From: Entoloma clypeatum
Lineage: Eukaryota; Basidiomycota; Agaricomycetes; Agaricales; Entolomataceae
Length of the DNA: 64,000 nt
Direction of reading: 5' to 3'
NCBI GenBank assembly: GCA_963565915.1
Contig: OY751492.1
Coordinates: forward strand, 620,001 to 684,000
Below the pieces are notes generated by a model, which was given only the letters and a program-made list of their open reading frames with translations, did no database searches and was not told the origin of the DNA. Position 1 is the stretch's first letter. The number at the start of each line of letters is the position of its first letter. The position numbers were made by a program, and so were the translations under genes. Positions 51,633 through 61,691 of the stretch are shown here, piece by piece.

Positions 51633-54600
51633 TTGAATCATATTCATAACACATCACTGATTGGGAACCCTTTTTTAGATTCATCTACAATGTCTACCTC
51701 TCGTTCTGCCCTCGACTCCATCGTTGTCTTTGACGGCATTGACTACCAAAGCTGGGCTGAAAAAATGAAATCCTACCTCCTCCATCAAGGAGTCTGGCGC
51801 CTCGTGTCCAGCGACATTGAGCGCCCCGACATCAAGGATTTTACGGTTACGGTCTCCACCCCTGCCGCCGCCACCTCGACATCTGCGACATCTGCGACTC
51901 AACCTCCGGTGGTCACCATTACTGTCGACCAACCCGCCTTCCGCAAGGAAAGAAAGACCTGGATCAGAGACGATGACATGGCTCTGGGTTCCATCCGTCT
52001 CAAAGTCTCCGAAGCAATCAGGAGGCATATCAAGGACGCCGCAACCTCAAAGGAAGCCTGGACGTCATTGAAGGACACATATTCGAAGGTCTCCCCTGCC
52101 ACCATATTCGGCGACTTCAAGGCCGCTGCCTCCTTCAAGCTGTCGGGTCGCGACCCCGTACCGGAAATCGAGCGCCTTGGGTCACTCTTCGCTCGCCTCA
52201 GCGACGCGAAGTTCGTCGTGCCCGACCTCATGCAAGCTATGATCCTGGCAAGTGCCATTCCCGATGCTTGGTCGTCGCTCTCCACCGCCCTCTTCCAGGT
52301 CTACGATGCCGATGACTTCACATGGCAGGCCGTCGCCGACATATGCGATTGGGTCTACTTGGGCGTCCAACGAGCAGGCCCGGAAAATCTCCGGGACCAA
52401 GCGAAAGGGGCAAGACCCCAAATGGGAAAAGCAGACAGCGCCGAGTACTCGCGCAACAATGCTGACGAGCAGCCTAACTCAACCGACCCAAGTACCGCTT
52501 CTGAAAAGAAGAAGGGAAAGGGACGCTGGCGCAACCAGAAGAAACGCGCCAACAACGCCGACAACGACTCCGACCATGCCGAGGAAATGGTCAAATTCAT
52601 CGCACCAGCTTTTGAGCACACCCCTCGTCGTCCTGCTCCTTGTCCTCTCCCTCCTCATCGTGCACCTGCCTTCACCACTGTAACAGGCCGCGGGAAAACT
52701 ATGAGTACCGTGCAGCCTGAATCGGAGAAAATGCAGTCACTCCTGCAACACATGAACCCGCCTCCTTCCCAGTACACCGGGCTTCCCTCTGGAAAGCCGT
52801 CTGTGTGGAAAAAGAACGAGAAGGTGCCTTACTTCAGGGTGACTAATGAGATCCCCGATATGTCAAGCATCAGAGTCTTTGGATGTCAGGCATATGTATA
52901 TATCCCAAAGGAAAAACGTAGAAATTCCCTGGAGTCTAGATCTCGATTGATGATTTATCTCGGATCAAAGCCAGGGGTCAAAGGATACCGTTTCATGGAT
53001 CCTGAGACTAATACAATTTTTATGGGTGGGAAAGCTATCTTTGATGAAAGCAAGTACCCTAGATGCCACATCGACCCTTTGCCAGAAAACCATCCAGAAA
53101 TGGAAAACCCAGAACCGGCTGATGAGTTTGAGGATCTCATTCCCGGCAGCAATGACGACGACAGTCACAACGAAACACCTCATGACCCACTTCCCATTGA
53201 ACAGGATCAACCTGAATCAGACAACGAATTGCCTGCCAGTGAGCCTGATGACGAACCACGAGTACCCACTCCGGAACCCGAGCAAGTACCAGATCGACCG
53301 ATCAGGGAACGACGAGTTCGGAGAATGCCAGACAGCATCTATGGGGAAGACACCCCTGCTTCTGATCTTGAAAAAATGGATCGAAGACGTAGATTGGGCG
53401 GTCAAACGGCATGGATGAACGACCTCCTGATGGAGGCAATCTCCATCCAAGTAGGCATCATCGAAATGTCACACAAAGACATATACTCTCTTCCGAACAA
53501 AGAAGATTGGTATGCGGCAGAACGAAAAGAGCTAGACATGCTCAAAAGCCGCGGGGTGATCACGGAGTTAGTACCCCTACCTACAGGGAGGAAAGCACTA
53601 AGGAACAAATGGGTTTACAACGAAAAATCCGACAGGCATCTGAAAGCAGGCCTGGTTGCAAAAGGCTTCTCACAGGTAGAAGGGATCGATTTTGATCAAA
53701 TCTTCTCACCAGTAGTGAGGTATGAGACCGTCCGATTGATTTTGGCATTGACAGCCCTTGAAGGGTGGTTCATGACATTCTTGGACGTCTCATCAGCCTT
53801 CCTCTATGGAAGACTCCGAGAGGTAATTTACATGCGACAGCCTGAGGGCTACATAGTAAAAGGGAAAGAAAACTTCGTGTACCGACTATACAAAGCCCTA
53901 TACGGACTCAAGCAGGCCGCATTAGCCTGGTGGAGAGAACTCGATTCCTCCATGAAAAAGCTTGGCTTTGTCTGGCTACACTCCGATGCGGGAGTTTTTA
54001 TTCACACAAGTACCAACGGGGAAATTGTGATCGCCGTCATTTATGTCGATGACTCTGCTTTTCTCGGCACAAACCAAGAATACACGCTAGAGAAAAAGAA
54101 GGCCTTCATGACAACATGGGAATGTAGGGACCTAGGCCACCTAGTGTCTAATGGGGAACCGAAAGAATTTCTCTTGATCCAAATAAGACAACATGGGAAG
54201 AGGATCTTCATTGATCAAGTACCTTACCTTGAGAAAATTCTCGTGTGAATGGGGATGAGCGAATCAAACGCCACCCACACCCCACTTCCGACGGGCTACA
54301 AACCCATGAAGTCCCAAGATGAACCCAATGCGGAACTCAGATCCAAGTACCAATCCGTCATTGGATCACTATTGTACTTAATGATCGGGACAAGACCCGA
54401 CATTTGTTTCGCTGTGATCAAAATGTCCCAATTTTCCGCAAACCCTACCAAACGCCATTTAGAAGTGGCTAGGGATATTTGCAGATATTTGAAGGCGACA
54501 AAAGATTACGCAATCATGTATGATGGGGATTCTGGGAAAGGGATCTACGCCTTCACAGACTCCGATTGGGCGTCAGACAAAAACACCAGGAAATCTACCA

Positions 54601-55006
54601 CTGGTTACTTCATATCGCTGGCGTCTGGAGCAGTAACATGGATTTCATCAGCACAAAAAACCATTGCCCTCTCTTCTACGGAAGCAGAATACATGGCGCT
54701 ATCAGATTGCAGTCGCGCAGTAACATGGCTTAGAAGCATGCTTGCCGAACTTGGAATGTAGATCGGATCGGTTCCAATCTATGGAGATAACAATGGCTCT
54801 GTCTTTATCGCATCCAATCCTGTAACTGAGAAGCGATCCAAGCACATCGACATGCGATTTCACTTCGTCAGAGAAAAAGTATCTGAAGGAATTATTATGG
54901 TTGAATTCATTGAAGGAGTGAATAACCCTGCAGACCTTTTAACTAAGAATCTGGGGAAAATCCTCTTTAGCAAGTTTATCCCGTACTTTGGACTACTCAA
55001 AAACTA
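51633..55006 (+). pseudogene. Element F2 Gag-Pol, internally deleted copia polyprotein
   Basis: The gene is collinear with F1. Gag is present (FDGIDYQSWAEKMKSYL) with a compensated frameshift around DICDWVYLGVQRAGPENL. After SGKPSVWKKNEK it jumps in frame to PYFRVTNEIPDMSS, so protease, the H2C2 finger and the integrase core (about 470 codons) are deleted. RT is whole (YGLKQAALAWWREL, YVDD) but the frame stops at TGA 54246-54248 where F1 has KILEGMGM. RNase H continues (TDSDWASDKNTRKSTTGY) to a TAG at 54759-54761 where F1 has CAG. Remaining sequence to 55006 matches the F1 C-terminus. It is a non-autonomous derivative. Confidence 0.93.
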
Positions 55007-55075
55007 GATGAAAAAAGAGTACCTATATGGGAAAAAGTAAGATGTATTTAGAAGTATGTACTAAATATGGGGGGG

Positions 55076-55384
55076 TGTTGAAACTTTTCCATCACGTAGA
55101 TTAGATTAGATTAGACTACATCACGTGACCTTTACACATCTTTGATTACATACTTGTTTGGTTGGTACAAACAGTAGTACGGTATATAAGACCAGGAAAC
55201 TGTCAATATCAACAAGTTGTCTCTTGACTCTTAACCAGCTCCATCGCTCTTACCAGCCTCAACCGCTCTCACCAGCCTTACCCCTCCAAACCATGTAAGT
55301 GACCATAGCGGTATCATAGAGTACTTCCACTGTAGCTATGTTGCTCAGTACACCTGTGGCTAGCGCCCAGGTGGAACTTCAACA
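55076..55384 (+). repeat. 3' LTR of copia element F2
   Basis: It is preceded by the purine tract AAATATGGGGGGG and ends CTTCAACA. The next bases, ctatt (55385-55389), are the target duplication whose partner is at 50798-50802 on the other strand. Confidence 0.94.
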
Positions 55385-56573
55385 CTATTGCAAGTCATGT
55401 ACCACTTGCATGCGATCGAAGCCACAAAGACACAAGCCTTACGGTCTACTCAAACAGCTTCCGATCCCCGAACGACCTTGGAATTCTATCTCAATGGATT
55501 TCATCGAGACCCTTCCGACCTCCGACAACTTTGATTCAATCCTCGTTATCGTTGACCGATTAACGAAACAAAGTATTTTCATTCCGACAACAATTCACTG
55601 CACCTCTGAAGACCTTGCCGTTCTCTTCGTATTGCATGTCTTCTCTAAACACGGCGTTCCCGAACATGTCACCTCTGACTGCGGCCCCGAATTCATCTCC
55701 CGATTCTTCCGATCTCTTGGAAAGGCTCTAAACATGACCCTCCACTTCACCTCCGGTTACCACCCCAAAGGTGATGGCCAAACCGAATGCACTAACCAGA
55801 CCCTCAAACAGTACTTGCGGATATTCTGCAACTACCAACAGGACAACTGGTCCGCTCTCCTTCCGATTGCGGAGTTCGCGTACAACAACGCACCTAGTGC
55901 TACCACTGGCATATCTCCCTTCTTTGCTAACAAGGGTTACCATCTGAACATTACTGTTCACCCGGAATGAGACCTTGCCTCTTCCCGAGCCCAATCCTTT
56001 GTGACCGACTTAGACGAACTTCACCAAGAACTGAAAGCCACCATCTCCAATGCTCGACGACGTTACCAGAAGTCCTCCAACAATAATCGGATCGCACCTC
56101 CGACATTTTCTGTCGGACAACAGGTTTTCGTCAAAGCACAGTTCTTCCGCACAACACGCCCATCCAAGAAACTCTCAGAAAAGTACTTGGGACCATACGA
56201 GATCATTGCACAACCCGGCACACACTCCTTTACCCTCCGACTCCCCGACACATTCCATGGAGTTCACCCCGTCTACCACGTCTCCATGCTTGAACCCACA
56301 ACTCCGAACACCATTCCAAATCGGACCCAACCTCCGCCTCCTCCAATTGACATCGACAGAGAACTTGAGTACGAGATTGCTGAAATAGTCGACTCAAAGA
56401 TCGACCAACGACATAGCTGCAAGCTACTATATTTCATCCGTTGGTTAGGATATGAAAACACTGATGAAGAATTCTCTTGGCTACCAGCCGATGAATTGGA
56501 AAACACCCCCGAGCTTGTCTCCGACTTTCACTCTGCTTATCCCGACAAACCGGGCCCGCTCACATCGCTCTGA
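55385..56573 (+). pseudogene. pol: Element E integrase and chromodomain-like tail, one TGA
   Basis: The chain starts within the zinc finger, YCKSCTTCMRSKPQRHKPYG. The core has SMDFIETLPTSDNFDS, IVDRLTKQSIFIPTT, TSDCGPEF and GQTECTNQTLKQYLR; the three acidic residues are present. Two cysteines (TSDCG, TECTN) stand where arginine is expected, which fits CGC to TGC. TGA at 55968-55970 (HPE-stop-DLASS) fits CGA to TGA. The second half has FVKAQFFRTTRPSKKLS, YHVSMLEP and the chromodomain-like ELEYEIAEIVDSKIDQR, then FIRWLGYENTDEEFSWLP. It ends at TGA 56571-56573, 27 bases from the stop of the convergent accessory gene. Confidence 0.92.
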
Positions 56574-56600
56574 AACAAGAAAAAACAAGTACTATTCTAT

Positions 56601-57578
56601 CTACTTAGTACATTGTTTCTTGTTTGACGGACCCTCCTCCTTGTCCTCCTCCTCCTCCTCCTCCTCCGCCTTCTCCGACGGCTCCGAAATCGACATGTCG
56701 GAATCGTCCGACAGCTCTGGCAACTCCAACCTCTTCCTATTCACAAGGTCCTTCCTAATCCTTCTCACGATCCTCTTCTCCAGTCTCAACTCGTGTGTCT
56801 CCTCCGCTGTATCCATCTCCGACTCCGACCCTTCCTCCGACTCCTCCGGCGACTTGGGTTGATACTCGGTGTTCACCGAGCCTTCGACTGCTGTTAGCAG
56901 TCGCCTCACCTGCCTCGTCTCCGCCAGTATCATCTTGAGGACACCCAAGACATTGTCCTCCGACCCACTCTCCAATGGCATCTCCGACGCCTTTTTCTTC
57001 CCCTTAATCACCTTCACCGTTTTCTTCACCTCCTTCACCTCCGACTTTCCCTCCGAAGCTCCGACCTCGCACTTCTTCTTGTCCTTGACACAACCCTTGC
57101 AGGACGACTTATTCCTGAAACAAAAGGTTAAAACAGAAGAGACGAACCAAAGAAGAACTTACTCATCGCGTTCGCATTCAACGCCCTTCACATTGCACCT
57201 ATCACAAGCGCCGACCCTGACCCCGACTCCCGACCCCTCTCCGACCGTCGCCGTCACCTCCTCTACCTTCCTTTTCTTCGTCACCTTCTTCTTCTTCTCT
57301 GCCTGCAGCCCCCCCGACCCCTTGCTCGATGCGCCTTGCGCAGCGGCCACTACATCGGCCCTCTTCTGAGCTGCCAGCTCCGACACCCAACGCATCTCCT
57401 CCGCTACCCGCATCTCCTCCGCTGTCCGCGCCGCCTCCGCAGCCCTCTCTTCCTCCGCTCTCCGCTCCTCCTCAGCCTTCCTTGCAGCCTCCTCCTCCGC
57501 TGCTCGCTTTTTTGCCTCCACCTCCGCGAGCTTAGCCTGCAGCGCCTCCATCTCCTTTTGAAAATCGGTTGCCGACAT
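56601..57578 (-). CDS. Antisense accessory gene of element E: coiled-coil Zn2Cys6-type protein, one intron
   Basis: The gene is on the minus strand, convergent with pol, between integrase and the 3' LTR. Exon 1 (57578-57163) starts MSATDFQKEMEALQAKLAEV, a long Ala/Glu/Arg coiled coil, then a basic KKKKVTKKRK stretch. A 48-nt intron (57115-57162) with GTAAGT and TTTCAG ends follows. Exon 2 (57114-56601) is in frame. Across the junction lies CDRCNVKGVEC, then eight residues, then CKGCVKDKKKC: the six-cysteine C-x2-C-x6-C-x8-C-x2-C-x6-C pattern of fungal Zn2Cys6 DNA-binding proteins. An acidic region and the basic end SNKKQCTK follow. The total is about 308 aa with no breaks. The homologue is at 18906-19850, with the intron at the same residue. 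Nuclear DNA binding is inferred. Confidence 0.82.
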
Positions 57579-57743
57579 ATTGAGGTTTTTTCGGAAGAGT
57601 TTTAAAACGAAAAGAGAATGGGGGAACAAGAAGAAAGAACCACTCAGACGGTATTTTCAACCAATGCATCACATGACGCAGTTCACGCGCACCGACCACC
57701 TAGGTCCTTAGGCCTCATGGGTTCGGCCCTAAGGGGGAAATAC

Positions 57744-58207
57744 TGTTACATTCTGATCCATTCCGACGATTTCTGACCAATCCCGACACCTCCGACACCT
57801 CCGACATTTTGACTAATACTTATTATGCATACTTACTGTTATGAATCTCGTTACTACGTACATTACTTACATCTGACCATTTTACTTATGTTAAGGATCT
57901 CCGACAGCCACTCGTTATCTGACTCCGATGAAGCCACACGTCCTCCGACATAGTATTTAAACTTATGTAGAATCGTGTATTAGCTTCAGTTTGAATATCA
58001 ACTTAGATTCGACATCATACCTCCCGTCCTCTTTCCAACTCTTAACTTGAGTCCGACCTCTGACCTCCGATCCTCCGATCCTCTGAAATAAGGACACCAA
58101 CGTATTAGCGAGGGCACAACACACAAGTTGAAGCCAAGTCCTTGCCCCTACGTTGCACGTGCTTCGACCCTCTGACTTTCCGACGTTTTGTCGATCAGTT
58201 CTTAACA
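57744..58207 (+). repeat. 3' LTR of element E
   Basis: It starts TGTTACATTCTG and ends CTTAACA. The purine tract CTAAGGGGGAAATAC lies directly upstream. It is 464 bp, with a 20-bp deletion relative to 36629-37112 around the CGCGTCCGACGTAG region. Confidence 0.95.
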
Positions 58208-58640
58208 GCCCCTCATCCCCAATGGCCTCCACTCAGGCCCCACCTGTCACTAATGGCCACCCCTCATCCCCAACGACTCCCCATGCCCAACGGCTGCCCC
58301 TCATGCCACACGACCTCCACTCACACCAGATGACCTCCACTCACATCCAACAGCTGCACCCCATGGCCAGCAGCCTCCACTTGCGCCCAATAGCCCTCTT
58401 GCATGCCCAATGGCCCTCTCTCTTGCCCAATTACCCCTCTCTTGCCCAACGGCCTCCATTCATGCCAAATGGCTTCAACCCACGCCCAATGCCCACCACT
58501 CGAGCCCAACAGCTCTCTCTCATCCCCAATGGCCCCGACTCATGCCCAATGCCCTCGACTTGCACGCAACACCTACCACTTGAGCCCAACAGCCCCAACT
58601 CATATGCCAAACGGCTTCCATTTATGCCCAATGGCCTGTC
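58208..58640 (+). repeat. Minisatellite of CCCAATGGCC-type units
   Basis: It has imperfect units like CATGCCCAATGGCCTCCACT and is the same family as 14930-16330. Long ORFs through it in all frames are composition artefacts. Confidence 0.8.
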
Positions 58641-58733
58641 ATGTAAATACATATGTGCATCCTGTACTACTATAAGGCATAGCACGAGTGCACTTGTGAG
58701 TTACCCAGATCTGTACTCACTGGTATTTTAAAT

Positions 58734-58830
58734 GTTCGAACCCATACTCGGATCCGCGGGTTCGAACCCATACTCGGATCCGCGGGTTCGAACCCATACT
58801 CGGATCCGCGGGTTCGAAACCCGCGAGTTC
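58734..58830 (+). repeat. 26-bp tandem repeat, three full units and one partial
   Basis: The unit is GTTCGAACCCATACTCGG then ATCCGCGG, starting at 58734, 58760 and 58786, with a partial unit at 58812. The three full units are identical. Each unit junction has GGTTCGAACCC, a perfect B-box consensus. Confidence 0.93.
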
Positions 58831-58849
58831 TTTGGGTACTCGCAGGTCA

Positions 58850-59390
58850 TCAAGTTCTTCAGGTACTCACAGGTTTATCTTGAGTACCCGTATGAAGGAT
58901 CGATAAATCCCAGTCTGAGATGTCCAGGCTCGGGCTTGGCCTGAAGCCCAGGGTTTGGGCCAGGCTTGGATTCTCAGAAAAGCGCACCTTAATATAAATC
59001 CAACCATTGCACCTATTCTTCTCATCTTCTAGACTATTAATATATACATATAATAGAGTATTTATACCAGAGGAACAGTCTGGATTTTGTTGTGTGTTTG
59101 GGGGTTTGATGATATTGGAGCCTATCTACTAATCTAAATATCACCCACCTTATCACTGAGGCAGAAGCCTACTCCTATATGTACTAAAGAAGGGGCAATA
59201 GAGACAAGAGGAATCCATTGAGTGGATGTGCTACTAGAAGTGCTTTTGTGGCATGCTCAGAGTTTTGATGGGAATTGAACCTACCTACTGATACAGGCAC
59301 CATTACCAATATTATAACAAGCCCTTAACATATTCTTATTATCTCTTTTGCCCCTTCTTTAGCATGTATGTGTGTATATTTCTACCGAAT
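58850..59390. other. No gene seen
   Basis: It is AT-rich after a short GC-rich start (CAGGCTCGGGCTTGG). Only small ORFs occur and there are no repeat ends. Confidence 0.5.
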
Positions 59391-59399
59391 AAATAAGGT

Positions 59400-60152
59400 G
59401 GACAATCTCTGGTCAGTGGGTGAGTATAGGATGGTGGGCAGTGGTTGGGCACGAGTCGACACCGTTGGATGTGTGTGAGGGCCATTGGGCATGAGTCAAG
59501 GTTGTTAGACATGAGTTGAGGTTGTTGGGCATGAGTGGCGGCAGCTGGGCCCAAAGAGGGGCTGTTGGGCATACGGAGGGAGGTTGTTATGCACGAGTGG
59601 CAGCAGTTGTGCACGAAGGGACACCATTGGGCATGAGTGAGGGCCGTTGGGCATCAGTATCGGCTGTTGGGTGTGAAGAGAGGTTGTTCAGCATGAGTTG
59701 AGGTCATTGGGCATGAGTGAGGGCCATTGGGCACAAAGAGGAGCCATTGGGCATCAGTATTGACTGTTGGGTGTGAAGGGAGGCCGTTGGGCACAAGTGA
59801 GGGCTGTTGGGCACAAGTCAAGGTTGTTGGCACAAGTCGATGCCGTTGGGCATAAGTGAGGGCCATTGGGTGTGAGTACCAGCTGTTGGGTGCGAAGGGA
59901 GGTCGTTGGGCACGAATGAAAGGTGGCCATTGGAAGGACGTCTGGGTGGGAGGAGAAAAGTGTCGATCACTGAAACATCAACTTCAACTTGTTGATCATT
60001 GATTGTTTGGCTCAACCAAATATCATGTGACCTCCCAAACCCATCCGAAAGGGTACGGGTTTTTGGAGGGTGAGAAATTCTGATCCTCACCCTTACCCTC
60101 CCTCACCCTTCCCCAAAACCCTGAGGATTTTGCATATTCTTGTCCATCACTA
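59400..60152 (-). mobile_element. hAT-type element, one end, with inverted minisatellite
   Basis: The right end reads CTTGTCCATCACTA at 60139-60152, matching the end of the element at 15010-16113. It is preceded inward by the same GGGTGAGG/ACCCTCC and GTTTGGCTCAACCAAA segments as that element in reverse. The minisatellite (59400-59935) is in reverse orientation (GGCCATTGGGCATGAG). The other end was not found, so the copy is truncated or rearranged. Confidence 0.7.
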
Positions 60153-60490
60153 GTTCAAAGGGGTGCAGCCCCCTCTGGCAAGCGAACATGATTGAAGGGT
60201 AAGAACCGCACAGGCACTTCTTTGAGGGGTAGGGTGCAGACACCCCCCAGCACCATCAATGGCCAACCTCACAAGATTGGAGTGCTCTTGTATTGTGCAT
60301 TCAAATACTCAAGTGCACATACTAATGTATTTGTGTATCACAGACTTCCCCAACCTAGTGCGAGGTCTTATCAGCTCGATAGAGCTTTGCACCACTTATT
60401 CTTCATGTGTACGTAGCTCCTCAGATTAATGTAGTTTACTCTATGTCAAGTGGACTCCACTATATAAATTGTTGATCCAAAAAGAAAGAA
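60153..60490 (+). mobile_element. 3' fragment of the LINE-like element family
   Basis: It runs collinear with 22707-23060, from AAAGGGGTGCAGCCCCCTC to the 3' end TATAAATTGTTGATCC and an A-rich tail (60478-60494). The coding frame is decayed, with many TG/CA where the other copy has CG. Its left border is the hAT end at 60152, so the hAT element was probably inserted into it. Confidence 0.85.
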
Positions 60491-60494
60491 AAAA

Positions 60495-61119
60495 TGTTAG
60501 ATTAGATTGAATTTTATTCAAAAAATGAAACTTTTGTAAGGAGTCCAATGGATTATGACTCCAATGGACACTATGGGAGAGTGTAAAGTAGATGAGACTG
60601 GGCCGGTTTAAACCAGTCCAGACCTATGTATATTATGACAAAAACAATAAATTAATTATTACAGTATTGTTTGGCAGGAGTTGGGCATGTGTGGCAGTCA
60701 TTGGCTCTTGATATATGTAGAGATACTTAGAAACTAATAGTAAGTATATATACAATTAGATACATGACCTATGTATGGTAGAGAGCTTGGGTAGCAAAAT
60801 GATGGATCAAATCACATTGCAGATTGTGATCAACAGTCCATCATGGGTTTCCTCAAACACAAAAAGCAACATTTCTTACTTCCTCCTTTCCACAACCACA
60901 TTGGATTACATGTAATATATATATACTATTTAGGCAATAGCATGGATATGGGTAACCCCTGAGGGTCATAGGTACAGGTTGTCACAAGTCCAAGTACAGG
61001 TTGTGTTTTCGTAACCTGCAACCCATCACATGTCATGCTATGTATACCACTTTCAACAACCCCACTACCTCTCCCTCTCTTCCTCTCTTGTGCCCAATGG
61101 CCACCACTCATGCCAAATG
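60495..61119. other. No gene seen before element J
   Basis: AT-rich DNA without ORFs of note. 61085-61115 has one or two CCCAATGGCC units. Element J begins at 61120. Confidence 0.5.
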
Positions 61120-61611
61120 TGTAAGGGCAACCATCCGATTTCCTCAATCCGACCCTCCGACACCTCCGACCCATCCTCCGACCCTCCGACCGTTGTGGTA
61201 CGTCTATTATTTATATTACTATACTTTATGTTTCCTTTCATTTCCATCTATCCTTCGACACCTCCGACCTCCAACACTTCCAACTCGTCCTCTGTGTCAG
61301 AGTGCACGTCGGAGCAATGATTTATACCACCACATGCACACTTCCAATTTACATATTCCGTTCCCATCCCTACTCCCGATCTTTGTCATATTTCAACATT
61401 CCTCTCCTCATTTCCAATTCTCGTCGTCTATATAGCTGTCTAGCCTGCAAGGGAATCCTCAGAACTTTCTCTTTGGATTTCCCTTGCAAGGTACACCTCG
61501 TATTGTACTTCGTAGAGTCTAATTTAACTTTGGATTTCCCTTGCAAGTCGTCCGACGTCGGAGTCGCTTCGGAGCACTTTGGAGTTGTTGGATCGTAAGG
61601 TCGCCCTTACA
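61120..61611 (+). repeat. 5' LTR of element J
   Basis: It is 492 bp with 9-bp inverted ends TGTAAGGGC and GCCCTTACA. TATATAG lies at 61429-61435 and AGAACTTTCT at 61461-61470, 32 bases on. It is rich in CTCCGAC words near the 5' end and has GGATTTCCCTTGCAAG twice (about 61473 and 61532). Confidence 0.9.
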
Positions 61612-61613
61612 GT

Positions 61614-61623
61614 AGAAAGTTCT
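61614..61623 (+). promoter_or_regulatory. Primer-binding site of element J, self-priming type
   Basis: AGAAAGTTCT starts two bases after the LTR and is the perfect complement of AGAACTTTCT at 61461-61470. Confidence 0.7.
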
Positions 61624-61691
61624 CTCTAAACAGACTGGGTACGAATTGTACCATTGAAGCCATTCCGCGCTTCGGAGTTGACGACACGGAC

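Larger units (their letters stand above)
36629..58207 (+). mobile_element. Element E: Ty3/gypsy element opened by copia elements
   Basis: LTRs lie at 36629-37112 and 57744-58207. The inner order is primer site, gag (37140-38376), -1 site, protease (to 38775), copia block, integrase (55385-56573), antisense accessory gene and purine tract. RT and RNase H are missing; a 222-bp inverted piece of E integrase is at 50798-51019. The outer 5-mers differ (atctc at the left, gcccc at the right), so the two LTRs may stem from different insertions joined by recombination. Confidence 0.85.
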
